A stretch of 35,814 bases of DNA from Paenibacillus sp. FJAT-29882 (GTDB lineage: Bacteria > Bacillota > Bacilli > Bacillales > DSM-1321), in the NCBI RefSeq assembly GCF_001510645.1, contig NZ_LMVB01000010.1:1-35814 (forward strand), read 5' to 3'. Under the pieces are notes generated by a model, which worked only from the letters and a program-made list of their open reading frames with translations, searched no databases and was not told the origin of the DNA. Shown one piece after another: positions 24,329 through 33,264 of the stretch. Positions within the stretch are counted from its first letter, which is position 1. Each line of letters begins with the position of its first letter. The translations under genes and the position numbers were made by a program.

Positions 24329-26312
24329 TGGATTGAATCCCTCCTAATTCAAGTGCATTCCGTACATACACTCGGCGGAAATAGGTATCTCCTGTATCCT
24401 CCTCTACCATTTTGCGATTGATGAAGATTTCACCAATTTGCAAGTTTTTAATTTCACTAGGATTCGCCTTAAATCGTTCCACATTACGGACAGTTCCCAT
24501 GGTTGCTTCATAGCGAATATGCGGATATTTCTTTTCAATCTGCTGCGTAATTTCCCGGTCGGAATACGTACCAAATACTTGGGCGATTCGCTCGGCATCC
24601 TTGGATGAATTGACACGGCCAGTGGCGATAATATTGCAGTTAGAAATGATTTGCTCCGTCATGACAGGGTCAATGGCGTCAATATCGGACAACGTTTGAG
24701 TAGAAATTATGCATTCAAAACCTGCGGAACGTGATTTATTGACGATATCAACGATTCTGCGATCACCATAAGCTGAAAACTCATCATAGACACCAAAAAT
24801 CGATTTACGCCCCTGGGCTTGTCTGTAAGCTACCAAACTATTTACGTCCAGAATGATCATTTTTCCAATCTTTTTAATGTAATCGGCATATCGGCTACCA
24901 GAAATACTGAAGATCACGACATCGTTGTTATCGGTGATTTTTTGAAGATCAATACCATTCGCACTTTCCACAAATAAATGCCCGAGATCGGATTCTAGCA
25001 GCTCTCCTAATTGCATCTTTAATCTTGTCAAACAGCCTTCGACAATCTCTTCCGGAAATTCATCATCTAACACTTTTTTAATACGTTGCATGCCCTCTTC
25101 AAGTTTTGTAACAGATCGCTTACGCCTCTTTACAACCACTTTTTTGACGGTTTCCGTCTTTGGCTCTGTCGACAAAAGAAAACCGCTTAAATCGTCATCC
25201 AGTGACGTTTGGGACTCCTTTTCAACAAGTACTTCTTCCTCTACTTCCATCTCAAATTCTTCTTCAATTTCTTCCTGGGTGCTGTGTTCCCTAAAAAATT
25301 CACTCATGTACTTAAAACGGGTTAGCTTGGCAATCGTCTTGATCTCTCTAGGAACACCTGCTTCATCAATCAGCTTGACCACTAGTTGCAAATAACGGGA
25401 TGCAATATCGGTGTAATAGGCTCCATCCCCCTCATTTGAAAAACTGAAAAGCGACATCAGCTTATCTCTTGTTTCGGTCGGTGTACCATTCTTGATCGGG
25501 TTATACGTGAGTTCATCCATTTCAGAAAACAGATACACTTTCCGTCCATATGCTTCACACAACGCCTTAAATTCAAGCATGGATTTCCTTTCACCCTTGC
25601 CATCCATGAAGATAACGGGTTTTTCCTGCTGCAAGGCTGCTTCCATGAGCGAAGCAATGAGTGTGGTCTTTCCTGTACCCGTTCCCCCGGTAGCCAACAT
25701 GTGATAATTAAGCTCATTTGCACCAATTGCTACACGCTCTTTAAAATCGGTGTACCCGACAAAAACCTCTGTGGATAGCTTATTTCGGTACTGTAGCTGC
25801 TTCTTACCTAAATATTTCACGCGATTTTTTCGAAAAGCTTTATACTTCTGCTCTTCTTTTTTCTTTAGCACGTCACCAGATTTAGTAGTCACTCTCTTCT
25901 TCCAAAAATACTTGGCGAAGATAAAAAATCCAAACGAGAATAGGAACGCCAATCCTAGTAACACAAAGTAGGAAGAACTTGTTGCGGCAATGGCATTTCC
26001 TTGATTCAATAATTTTTCAACACCCGCCGACATGTATGGAATATTCAGTTCTGAAATTAATCCAAAATAACTAAGGATACGGCCTGATTGAAATTGCCAA
26101 AATAAAATAATCGCTCCAGTCGCAAGTGCAGCGTATGAAATCCAATCTCGTCGAAAGAGGTTAATAATCGCAAAAATCAGCATTCCAAGCATAACCGGCA
26201 GAAAGAACAAAATTCCAATTATCCCGATTAAACCGTAAATCACGAGTTCACCAATCATTAGATCCGTTTCAGTCTGTTTTGGCTCCCCTCGTTTCTCCAT
26301 CATTGGTTCCAC
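24315..26312 (-). CDS. Type IV coupling protein (VirD4/TraG-like ATPase)
   Basis: A 665-aa coupling protein linking the relaxosome to the channel. Two N-terminal helices (about 24-50 and 57-74) and a third (114-137) precede the ATPase domain with Walker A GGTGTGKT (about 209-216) and Walker B in IFGVYDEFSAYGD, followed by NKSRSAGFECIISTQTLSDID and IISNCNIIATGRVNSSKDAERI. An acidic insertion (EEIEEEFEMEVEEEVLVEKE) interrupts the all-alpha region. Start is probably GTG at 26312 (GAGGTG upstream), overlapping the previous gene by 44 bases; an ATG three codons later is possible. Confidence 0.88.
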   Translation of the reverse strand: MEPMMEKRGEPKQTETDLMIGELVIYGLIGIIGILFFLPVMLGMLIFAIINLFRRDWISYAALATGAIILFWQFQSGRILSYFGLISELNIPYMSAGVEKLLNQGNAIAATSSSYFVLLGLAFLFSFGFFIFAKYFWKKRVTTKSGDVLKKKEEQKYKAFRKNRVKYLGKKQLQYRNKLSTEVFVGYTDFKERVAIGANELNYHMLATGGTGTGKTTLIASLMEAALQQEKPVIFMDGKGERKSMLEFKALCEAYGRKVYLFSEMDELTYNPIKNGTPTETRDKLMSLFSFSNEGDGAYYTDIASRYLQLVVKLIDEAGVPREIKTIAKLTRFKYMSEFFREHSTQEEIEEEFEMEVEEEVLVEKESQTSLDDDLSGFLLSTEPKTETVKKVVVKRRKRSVTKLEEGMQRIKKVLDDEFPEEIVEGCLTRLKMQLGELLESDLGHLFVESANGIDLQKITDNNDVVIFSISGSRYADYIKKIGKMIILDVNSLVAYRQAQGRKSIFGVYDEFSAYGDRRIVDIVNKSRSAGFECIISTQTLSDIDAIDPVMTEQIISNCNIIATGRVNSSKDAERIAQVFGTYSDREITQQIEKKYPHIRYEATMGTVRNVERFKANPSEIKNLQIGEIFINRKMVEEDTGDTYFRRVYVRNALELGGIQSNEVS

Positions 26313-27063
26313 TAGGCAACACCTCTTCCCACCGTTCTTCTAATATGACAGAAGGAACATTGCGTACCGTAATCTTATTAGCATTAATTAATCGCTGTTT
26401 TGCCTCAATAATTACATTATGAATTTTTACTTCATTCGCAAAGTAGATCACTTGGTCGTAGGAGTATGGTTGTTCACCCTGGCGCCCGCCAGAAAGTATT
26501 TCATCAAACATCTTGAACTTGTCATCATAGCGTTTTCGTTCTTTCTTATTCAATTCCAGCTCAACCCAGGTCGTGGTGACGTTTCCATTAGCTGGCTTAA
26601 AAAAGAAAACTGCATCCGGTATTCGGTCCCGCTTATCATTAAAAGCTTTCAATTTACTAGAATTATCACCCTCCCCAATCATAGAGAAACGAATTTCCCT
26701 CTCTGTCCGATACTTAAAGTCAACACCCTGCTTCTCCGATTGAATCTCATAAAATAGGATGAGATCAGTTATGAGAAGATCATGTTGTATAGTATAGATC
26801 GTTGCCTTATTCGGAACGGTTACATCGACATTCGTTAATTTTCTGGCGTCAATCGTTCCAAGATAAACCCCAACCTTATGTGCAATGCGTTCATACTTCA
26901 CATACTTTTTATCTACTAATTTTCGAAGTCTGCGATAAACACGGTGAATATTAGGCTCACGAAATTTCAGCATAATTTGTTTGGCCGTCACCATACCATT
27001 CCTCAAAATAAACGATAAATACTCCAAATCTTTCTCTTTTAACGAAGTATACTTTAGCATCAT
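26269..27063 (-). CDS. Replication-relaxation family (Replic_Relax) protein
   Basis: A 264-aa protein of the replication-relaxation family often found next to coupling-protein genes in Firmicute plasmids and ICEs. The N-terminal winged helix (LSFILRNGMVTAKQIMLKF, then RVYRRLRKLVDKKYVKYER) is followed by an alpha/beta domain with YTIQHDLLITDLILFYE, IPDAVFFF and WVELELNKKERKRY. It probably binds DNA at the transfer origin; whether it nicks DNA is not settled by sequence. No standard relaxase gene lies in the window. It is the first gene of the conjugation operon, next to the oriT-like region. Confidence 0.8.
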   Translation of the reverse strand: MMLKYTSLKEKDLEYLSFILRNGMVTAKQIMLKFREPNIHRVYRRLRKLVDKKYVKYERIAHKVGVYLGTIDARKLTNVDVTVPNKATIYTIQHDLLITDLILFYEIQSEKQGVDFKYRTEREIRFSMIGEGDNSSKLKAFNDKRDRIPDAVFFFKPANGNVTTTWVELELNKKERKRYDDKFKMFDEILSGGRQGEQPYSYDQVIYFANEVKIHNVIIEAKQRLINANKITVRNVPSVILEERWEEVLPSGTNDGETRGAKTD

Positions 27064-27397
27064 CTAAAACATCATCCTCTACTAACAAATATAAAAACCA
27101 CTCTCCCTTTTAACAAAACAAAAACTAATTGCTTAAACAATAAATGCAATCAACATCACAATTAAAAGCACAGTTAATTGAAAATTTTTTAACGCCCACA
27201 TAAGCAAACATTAATGATCCTAAATAAGCTTTTATCCACCCATTCACCGCAATAACCCCACACCTCATTGATGAATAAATATACAAAGAGTCTAAACTTA
27301 TACAAATTTCAATTAGTTACAATACCCCTCCCTAAACATTTATGAAATTATTTTTTCTCTTGATCGTACCCATTCCTTTAACCATGAACGTTATTAC

Positions 27398-27458
27398 TTG
27401 AACTTATCTTTTGAACTTGCACTTGAACTTAATTTCTGGACCTACATCACTTGAACTT
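27398..27458. repeat. Four TTGAACTT direct repeats
   Basis: TTGAACTT occurs at 27398, 27411, 27423 and 27451, in the same orientation, spaced by 13, 12 and 28 bases. They lie 50 bases from the large inverted repeats at 27508. Short direct repeats beside inverted repeats are typical binding sites for accessory proteins at transfer origins. Confidence 0.65.
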
Positions 27459-27507
27459 ATCTCTTTAACTACCTCTCTACCACTCTCCTCCCTATCTAAA
27501 ATCTATC

Positions 27508-27657
27508 CAGTCGCCCCCACTCTCACTTTGGATTACCTCCGCCTTTAGACTAGTAGCAGAAGACCTCGGCTATGTTTACGTAGTATAGGCGAGGTCTTCT
27601 GCTGGTTACGGAAATAAACAGGAGGTGATCCGCCCTTTGTGTGATTGGGGGCGACTG
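27508..27657. other. Candidate oriT: nested inverted repeats
   Basis: An outer perfect 12-bp repeat, CAGTCGCCCCCA (27508-27519) and TGGGGGCGACTG (27646-27657), encloses an inner perfect 14-bp repeat, AGCAGAAGACCTCG (27555-27568) and CGAGGTCTTCTGCT (27590-27603), around a 21-base loop. A weaker paired stretch (ATTACCTCC with GGAGGTGAT) links the two. The GC-rich stems stand out from the AT-rich surroundings. Location beside the first gene of the transfer operon fits an origin of transfer. A structured RNA is the alternative. Confidence 0.6.
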
Positions 27658-27663
27658 CTTTTT

Positions 27664-27734
27664 AAAACCGCAACTCATATAGACATTCATTAACTTCTAA
27701 GTTACGTATATTAATCTATATGGTTTACGGTTTT
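27664..27734. repeat. Composite hairpin ending in a T-run
   Basis: AAAACCG (27664-27670) pairs with CGGTTTT (27728-27734) and CATATAGA (27676-27683) with TCTATATG (27715-27722); a small TAACTT/AAGTTA hairpin lies in the loop. It ends in six Ts on the plus strand. Possible terminator, or a further arm of the oriT region. Confidence 0.55.
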
Positions 27735-28213
27735 TTAAGCTGTATTTCAAGCCTACTAGACGTACATTTGTTTGACAATACTTGTAAAGAAAAATGAATA
27801 TAAGTTCCCATATTTTAGGATAAAAATCTATAATGAATCACTTACATATACCCATTATCTAAACGTAAGATCATTAGTTCCTCGATAGAATAACAACTTA
27901 AAACTCACCCAATCTTATCCAATGAATCTCATTGTTTATTTCTTGATAATTTAAATAAGCAACCAAATAAACCCTATTATGACTTTAAGATCTCCCTCAC
28001 TAATAAAACCTTAAACATGTATAAAAGGATGCATATAATATGCTACTTCTTCTCGCGCCCACCCTACACAAAATCCAAATAGAAGCCACTCAAAAAGTTC
28101 TTCCCCAATAAAAAGAAAAACTATCCACTACTCAAGCTAGTAAGAGAAACCATTTTCTTACAGACACCCAAAAGGATACTATAGATATGTAATGGCAGAC
28201 TGGCTCATTAATT
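27735..28213. other. Gene-free AT-rich stretch
   Basis: No gene could be supported here. A promoter-like pair on the plus strand, TTGACA at 27772 with a weak TGAATA 17 bases later, has no obvious gene to serve. Nothing else was recognised. Confidence 0.35.
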
Positions 28214-29761
28214 TTAAGAAGTCATTTTATCCGGTGGAGAAGACCCGGAACGGTATAAAATGTCTACTTCATGAGTCAGAAATTCAGTTTCCAATGTGGG
28301 GAATTGGAGGGCAACAAATTGATTCGGTTTGGGAAGAAGTTCGGCAAAAGAAAGCTGGGCTTGTAGAATGCTATTCTTACGTAGCATCAGTAAGCTCCTA
28401 AATAGCATCGAACGGCTGGCAAGTTTTGTTATAGCACCGCGGCCACGACCAATCGTAAATTTTTTAAGTTTGCTCGATTGCTTACAAACTTCCTTAAGCG
28501 TAGATACAGACATTCCAAAGGTTTTAGCAAGACTACTCAAAGAAGCCTCCAAAAACGGCGTTTCAGGGCTTGTATGTGTATTTAAATAGGCGATGATGTC
28601 CTCTTCCCACTCCTCATAATGGGAACGCACTCGCTCTTCACGCGGCTTTTTGAATTTATACCATCCTTCCCTTCCCTTGAATTGAGCTTGTCCATCTGTC
28701 CAAAGCTCCAGTAAGTCTTCCACGTAGGAACGCTTTACGCCCTTATATTTGCCTGAATACGCACTTCTTATAATTCGTTCAAATTCCCCTTTCTTTAGTG
28801 GTTGATACAAGTTGCTGTTAAATTGATCAAGTTCATCATAAGCCTCCTCCAATGGCCGCTCACTCGCGTAATTGGCAAGTGCAAGCGTCATGAGTGCATT
28901 ATTGCGGCTGGAGCCAAAATGCCCTTTCTGGATGTGTGTAGCTCGAATAAGCGCCCGATACCAGTCTGAAGACGTTTGGTCGATTACTGAAGCATTCTTG
29001 TTATAAACTACTCGCAGGAAGTTTCTATTTTCCTTCTCTTCATACTGTTTAGACCAGGTTAGCAGTTGGCTTGTGTTGGCAGGCTGGTCATAGAAGTCCA
29101 GTACATTGTCTTCCCTTGGGATGCGGTAAAAGCCGAAAGGGACACATCCGGTATCAACCGGCACATAGCTTTTAAGTGCTTTTCGCATATTTTCCGACAG
29201 ACGCTCGGCAACTCTTAAAGCCTTGTAATCTTGTTTTTTGTGTATATGAAAAGGAGTTTCCAGCACAAAGAAGACCTGGAATCCTCTTGGCGTTTCCAGA
29301 AGAAGATTAGGACGAGGCAAGCCCAATTCCTCACATCCAAGATAAAGGGCGTACAGATCCACTTCTTTTGTATCGATATCAAGGCTAATTACATTGATTT
29401 GTTTTAGGTTCTCACGCTCATGCCCCTTGATGATACGTCTTTTGAAGTCATAATATGTACCACCTCGATAGGTATTAGGCGTCCAGTGGGTCAGGGTCCC
29501 ATACTTTTCTTGGAGAGCTTCGTAAGAAGTCACAATATAGCCTTTTCCCTCCACAAGGTCAGCCTTACATGGCGATACAAAGACCACGCCTTTACGATGA
29601 GGGTTCTCGTTCATAGTATTCTCGTATTCAACCACTCTATTTAAGGGCTGACGGGAGCCCTTTTTTTTATATAGACGCAAGCTACTATGAGTCATAAATT
29701 GCATGATTTCAACGATTGAAAGGATACCTCTTTTGTAATTAGCTGCTATTGGAGTTCCCAT
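28214..29761 (-). CDS. AEP-type primase/replication protein
   Basis: A 515-aa plasmid primase of the archaeo-eukaryotic type with a C-terminal PriCT-like helical domain. The polymerase core shows NVISLDID near residue 110 (the metal-binding DxD), LLLETPRGFQVFFVLE and VPFGFYRIPRE near 215; the PriCT-like region has GSSRNNALMTLALANY and FERIIRSAYSGKYKG. Such proteins prime replication at theta-type plasmid origins. The C-terminus has a helix-turn-helix-like stretch (SSLAKTFGMSVSTLKEVCKQ). Start ATG at 29761 with AAGGTG 7 bases upstream; a GTG three codons earlier overlaps that site. Divergent from the initiator gene across the iterons. Confidence 0.82.
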   Translation of the reverse strand: MGTPIAANYKRGILSIVEIMQFMTHSSLRLYKKKGSRQPLNRVVEYENTMNENPHRKGVVFVSPCKADLVEGKGYIVTSYEALQEKYGTLTHWTPNTYRGGTYYDFKRRIIKGHERENLKQINVISLDIDTKEVDLYALYLGCEELGLPRPNLLLETPRGFQVFFVLETPFHIHKKQDYKALRVAERLSENMRKALKSYVPVDTGCVPFGFYRIPREDNVLDFYDQPANTSQLLTWSKQYEEKENRNFLRVVYNKNASVIDQTSSDWYRALIRATHIQKGHFGSSRNNALMTLALANYASERPLEEAYDELDQFNSNLYQPLKKGEFERIIRSAYSGKYKGVKRSYVEDLLELWTDGQAQFKGREGWYKFKKPREERVRSHYEEWEEDIIAYLNTHTSPETPFLEASLSSLAKTFGMSVSTLKEVCKQSSKLKKFTIGRGRGAITKLASRSMLFRSLLMLRKNSILQAQLSFAELLPKPNQFVALQFPTLETEFLTHEVDILYRSGSSPPDKMTS

Positions 29762-29923
29762 GATACACACCTTCTTCCTCTACTTAAATTACAGACATTT
29801 GAAGTTACAATAAATTGCACCGATTTCCACTTCTTGCATGGAACTTTTTGTTGAATATAGTATACCGAACTCGACTTTTGAAAAAGGGTGCTCTCTAGGA
29901 GAAATGCACCAAAAATAAAAAGT

Positions 29924-29973
29924 CCCTTGGGGCTTAGAGCTCCAAGGGTTTGATTTTTTTTTTTTTTTTTTTT
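29924..29973. terminator. Hairpin with a 20-base T-run
   Basis: CCCTTGG (29924-29930) and CCAAGGG (29942-29948) form a stem followed on the plus strand by TTTGA and 20 consecutive Ts (29954-29973). On the minus strand the same stem is followed by ACTTTTTATTTTT, so it may stop transcription both ways, screening the origin from the primase gene. Confidence 0.7.
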
Positions 29974-29979
29974 GTTATG

Positions 29980-30720
29980 CAAGTTCCGCTCACTTTTTGC
30001 ACCAAAAAAGCCGAAAGTGTACCATTATTGCACACATTGCATATTGAACGTAATCCTAAAAAAGCTTGTCATGATAAGGTTCGTTGACATACATCTAAAA
30101 AAAATACTAAACAGGTTCCGCTCATCTCTGAGGGTGAGTGGTGCATTTTTGGTACACAGGTTCCGCTCACTTATAAAATAATGGTGCTCAAATTGGGTAC
30201 ATTTTTTATATGTGATAGAAACAAAATAGTGCTAATATGTATATAAATCAACGTTTTTTCCTCCTACACAGGTTCCGCTCACATACACACTAAAAATATA
30301 ATTTTGGTGCATTTTTTAAAAAAATAGTATACAAGTTCCGCTCATTTCGAGATTAATGAAGCATTTTTGCAAACATATTTCGCTTTATCAAATTTACCTA
30401 GAAAAATTTTAAGCTGATACTCGCCAAAATCTTAGAGCTGTATTTACAAGTAGTTCAATAAACAAAGAGAAGGTTGGTGCATAATATCTATAAATAGTAC
30501 ACAGGTTCCGCTCACTTTAGAATAATGGTGCGTTTCCCTTAAATCATATAGAAATCATTGAATCTTTTGTTTAGTGGCCTTGAACATTTAATGATTATTT
30601 TGACAGGGACATATGTTTACGTATGCTGGCTTCATAAAACCAGTATGGTTTATGGTGCATATGCACCATTACTTCGAAACCTGTATAGTAAATGGTGCAC
30701 ATTTTTCGGAACCTGTGCAG
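29980..30720. repeat. Iterons: probable replication origin
   Basis: The 14-mer CAGGTTCCGCTCAC or a one/two-base variant occurs in direct orientation at 29980, 30112, 30157, 30269, 30332 and 30502; inverted, more degenerate copies lie at 30675 and 30707. A second motif, TGGTGCATTTT and variants, is interspersed at about ten places (for example near 30139, 30305, 30474, 30653, 30690, 30723 and 30778), also in inverse form near 29904 and 29999. This is the structure of an iteron-controlled theta origin. It lies immediately before the initiator gene, which probably binds it and may be repressed by it. Confidence 0.85.
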
Positions 30721-30738
30721 TAAATGGTGCATTTCCTC

Positions 30739-30767
30739 TTCGAAAACTGTTCCACTCTTGTTATAAT
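30739..30767 (+). promoter_or_regulatory. Candidate promoter of the initiator gene
   Basis: TTCGAA (30739-30744), 17 bases, then TATAAT (30762-30767) with an extended -10 TG one base before it. It lies about 90 bases upstream of the initiator start and overlaps the last iteron-like motifs, which would allow autorepression. Confidence 0.6.
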
Positions 30768-30856
30768 GATAAGAATGTGGTGCATTTTAGATAAAAGTAG
30801 AGGTTTTAATCTTTTCAGCCATTGGATTTCCTTCATATAGAGAGGGTGGATTTTTT

Positions 30857-32713
30857 TTGATATATCAGGACATACATGATCATATGATTTTGAACTATGA
30901 GTTTCTGAAGATTGCTATTTTCGAAGAAACCAAAATTTTGTTTAAAGATCGTCCTTATATTCTGGCTAAATGGAAACAGGAAGCCTATCGTATGACGGAG
31001 GAAGAGGTCAAAAATCAGATTCCGGACTATACAATGAGTCCAAGCTTCCGGGCCTTATTTTCTTTGTTCACTCAAACATTATACTTCGAAAAACTTATAA
31101 CAAAGGAAATGTTAAAAAAGGCTGTAGAAAACTATCAGGATACAATGAAAGTCATATTAGCCGGACATTTTATAAACGAATTCCCTATGGATGAGATAAA
31201 ACGAAGCGCGAATGAAGAGAAAATAAGTGAAGCTTTGAGCCGTGAATATATATATTCCAGCATGGACATGGATTATCATTTAATGAGAGACATCGTGACA
31301 AAGAAAAAGGACTTTAAAAAAGGAGAGACAGGTCTTTTGGCAACCGAGATTATCGACAATCGTGGAAAGGTCAGAGGATTAGCAGAAATCAGGCCTCCTG
31401 AGTCTCATGTGACTGAGCTTGCCTCAGATCAACAGGAAATGTGGTTTGAGCTTATCGAATCTACTATAAACTCATTGGATGAAATGACGGCTGACCTCTT
31501 TGATTTAATTACATACTTATGGATGGTGTCTCCGAAGACCAGTGACGGATATATAGAGTTTCATAGTAATGATGCCTTACAGCTTAGGAACCTAAAGAAA
31601 CGCACAGCACAAGGCAGGGAACTGGATTTTCGTGAGGAAGATCGCTTCAATATCATGAAACGAGTGGCTGCACTTTCAAGCATCTGGGTCTCCCTTGGTA
31701 ATCAGCAGGTAAAGGTGTTTAACGCCCAAGATATCCAGGACAATGAACTTTATGAATTCAAAGATTTCCAAAGAATGTTCGAAGTTGGAAAAATCCGTGT
31801 TGCCTATGATAAAAAAACAGGAGAACCAAAAGGTATATATGCCGTACAAGTAAAACCGTCCTCTGTTCTTACCCCCTACTTGGATGGACCAAATCGAACA
31901 CTTGGTTTATTAGATTTAAAGGTTTTTCAATATAGTCATTACACACAGCGCGAACACAAGCGATTGACCCGTTATTTTAATATCCAGTGGAAAATCAGGA
32001 CCATTAGAAGAACCTTGCAGCAACCCTTTAAGGTATCTACCCTGTTGAAAATAATGGACATATCCAGTCGATATAACGGTGTGCAAAAGAGAGATAAGTT
32101 TGAAAACGTATTGGATGAATTGCAGAAAGACAGCGTGATCAGGAGCTGGAACTATACGGAAGAGATGGATGAGGAACTGGTTGGGAAAAAGGGGTGGTTC
32201 CAAAGCTATTGGACCAAACTGAGCGTACTTATTCTGCCAACAGACACTGTCGTTAATGAAAATCAGAAAAAGTTACTGATTGATTCAAATCGTTTGGTGA
32301 ATGAAGAAATTATTGAACGGATGAATCAGATAAGTCATGAGAGCTCAATTACAGAAGATCTTATTTACTCACAGAACTTTTCATTAAATGAACTAGCTCC
32401 AACACTTGAATTAGGATCCACCGAGGATCCATCCATCGTACCTTCTGGGGAAAGTAGTAAAGATAGACATTGGGAACCGGAACAGCAAGTGTTGCATTTC
32501 GGACCAGAACATGAAATAGAGCTCTCTCCAGAAACAATGAAAGCCATGATGGACTCCCAAAATATGAGTATCCGACAGACAGCAGAAGAAATTGGTTTTT
32601 CCCACTCTACTCTTTCGCGGTACCTAAGAAGAGAAAATAAACGCCAAAACAACAAGAACGATGAGAAAATGCTCAATTGGTTAAAAGAAAAACAACGGCA
32701 GCACTCTTACTAA
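30857..32713 (+). CDS. Plasmid replication initiator-like protein
   Basis: A 618-aa protein placed directly after the iterons. The central part (about residues 205-330, with ITYLWMVSPKTSDGYIEFHSNDALQLRNLKKRT and MKRVAALSSIWVSLGNQQ) recalls TrfA-like initiators; the region 370-470 is basic and winged-helix-like. The last 60 residues carry a clear helix-turn-helix, SIRQTAEEIGFSHSTLSRYLRR. Most likely it binds the iterons and opens the origin. The start is TTG at 30857, preceded by GAGGGTGG; an ATG eight codons later is the alternative. No close family could be named from memory, so the function rests largely on position and the C-terminal motif. Confidence 0.7.
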   Translation: MIYQDIHDHMILNYEFLKIAIFEETKILFKDRPYILAKWKQEAYRMTEEEVKNQIPDYTMSPSFRALFSLFTQTLYFEKLITKEMLKKAVENYQDTMKVILAGHFINEFPMDEIKRSANEEKISEALSREYIYSSMDMDYHLMRDIVTKKKDFKKGETGLLATEIIDNRGKVRGLAEIRPPESHVTELASDQQEMWFELIESTINSLDEMTADLFDLITYLWMVSPKTSDGYIEFHSNDALQLRNLKKRTAQGRELDFREEDRFNIMKRVAALSSIWVSLGNQQVKVFNAQDIQDNELYEFKDFQRMFEVGKIRVAYDKKTGEPKGIYAVQVKPSSVLTPYLDGPNRTLGLLDLKVFQYSHYTQREHKRLTRYFNIQWKIRTIRRTLQQPFKVSTLLKIMDISSRYNGVQKRDKFENVLDELQKDSVIRSWNYTEEMDEELVGKKGWFQSYWTKLSVLILPTDTVVNENQKKLLIDSNRLVNEEIIERMNQISHESSITEDLIYSQNFSLNELAPTLELGSTEDPSIVPSGESSKDRHWEPEQQVLHFGPEHEIELSPETMKAMMDSQNMSIRQTAEEIGFSHSTLSRYLRRENKRQNNKNDEKMLNWLKEKQRQHSY

Positions 32714-32746
32714 TGAAATATGTTAGAGTGTTGCCGATTGTTTATT
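32697..32746 (+). terminator. Terminator overlapping the initiator stop codon
   Basis: GGCAGCACTCT (32697-32707) pairs with AGAGTGTTGCC (32725-32735), with one G-T pair, followed by GATTGTTTATT. The stem includes the last codons of the initiator gene. Confidence 0.75.
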
Positions 32747-32899
32747 CCCCTCTTAATCGCAACAAATGTTTTTTGTAAATCAACAAGGAAGTTATTTGAT
32801 TTTAAAACCTCATACACGCACGCCCCGTTCTGATTTTAAGACTGGGTTAAAATAAAGTTGTTAAATTATTAAAGTAATAATGTACATATTTCAACAATA

Positions 32900-33217
32900 A
32901 TGCCGATAATAAATGAACATAGTAAAACTGTTTTCGAAATGCGAAAACAGCAACATAGATTCCTTGCCCGTATCGTTAATTGGTTATTACGCTATGGCAT
33001 ACCCTATTGTTATAAAATTACAAATGAGTATACAAAACCTCTTTATACTATAGACTGTGTATTCCCCGGAATTCGCTATAAATTGACCGAACATTCATCC
33101 TCACAAATAGTGCAGATTATCCCCCAAAGAGTTCAATTAATTGAAAGGCGTACTCGTTTAGACTTGATAGCCACGAATATTATTTTGAAAAAGACTATAC
33201 AAGTTCCAGTCTCTTAA
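32900..33217 (+). CDS. Small protein of unknown function, possibly 5'-truncated
   Basis: A 105-aa open frame. The middle (CYKITNEYTKPLYTIDCVFPGIRYKLTEHSSSQIVQI) has the alternating pattern of tubby/LURP-one-like beta domains, but too little remains for a firm call. No ribosome binding site precedes the ATG at 32900, and that ATG overlaps AATGCCGATAA, a sequence like the XerC arms further right, so the true 5' end may have been lost by recombination. It is followed 12 bases later by a terminator shared with the opposite gene. Confidence 0.45.
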   Translation: MPIINEHSKTVFEMRKQQHRFLARIVNWLLRYGIPYCYKITNEYTKPLYTIDCVFPGIRYKLTEHSSSQIVQIIPQRVQLIERRTRLDLIATNIILKKTIQVPVS

Positions 33218-33229
33218 AATATGACAATC

Positions 33230-33258
33230 AAAAGGATCTTCGACGTGAAGATCCTTTT
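33230..33258. terminator. Bidirectional terminator, first of three similar copies
   Basis: AAAAGGATCTTC (33230-33241) and GAAGATCCTTTT (33247-33258) with a 5-base loop; T-runs on both strands. It lies between convergent genes. The same 12-base arms recur at 34119 and 34413. Confidence 0.9.
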
Positions 33259-33264
33259 TTATAA

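Noticed and set aside
25090..25395. 101-codon plus-strand open frame
   Set aside because: Antisense to the acidic insertion of the coupling protein; its serine-rich product is a mirror of Glu/Asp codons.
28192..28401. 69-codon plus-strand open frame
   Set aside because: Antisense to the 3' end of the primase gene, without homology or a good ribosome binding site.
29980..30720. CRISPR array or integron attC sites
   Set aside because: Repeats are short, irregularly spaced, in both orientations and next to an initiator-like gene, as expected for iterons.
30558..30794. 78-codon plus-strand open frame
   Set aside because: It lies in the iteron region, has no ribosome binding site and its sequence comes from repeated origin motifs.
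32899..32926. Xer site at the start of the 105-aa gene
   Set aside because: Only the XerC-like arm AATGCCGATAA is present, in the opposite orientation; the other arm does not match, so it is at most a relic.
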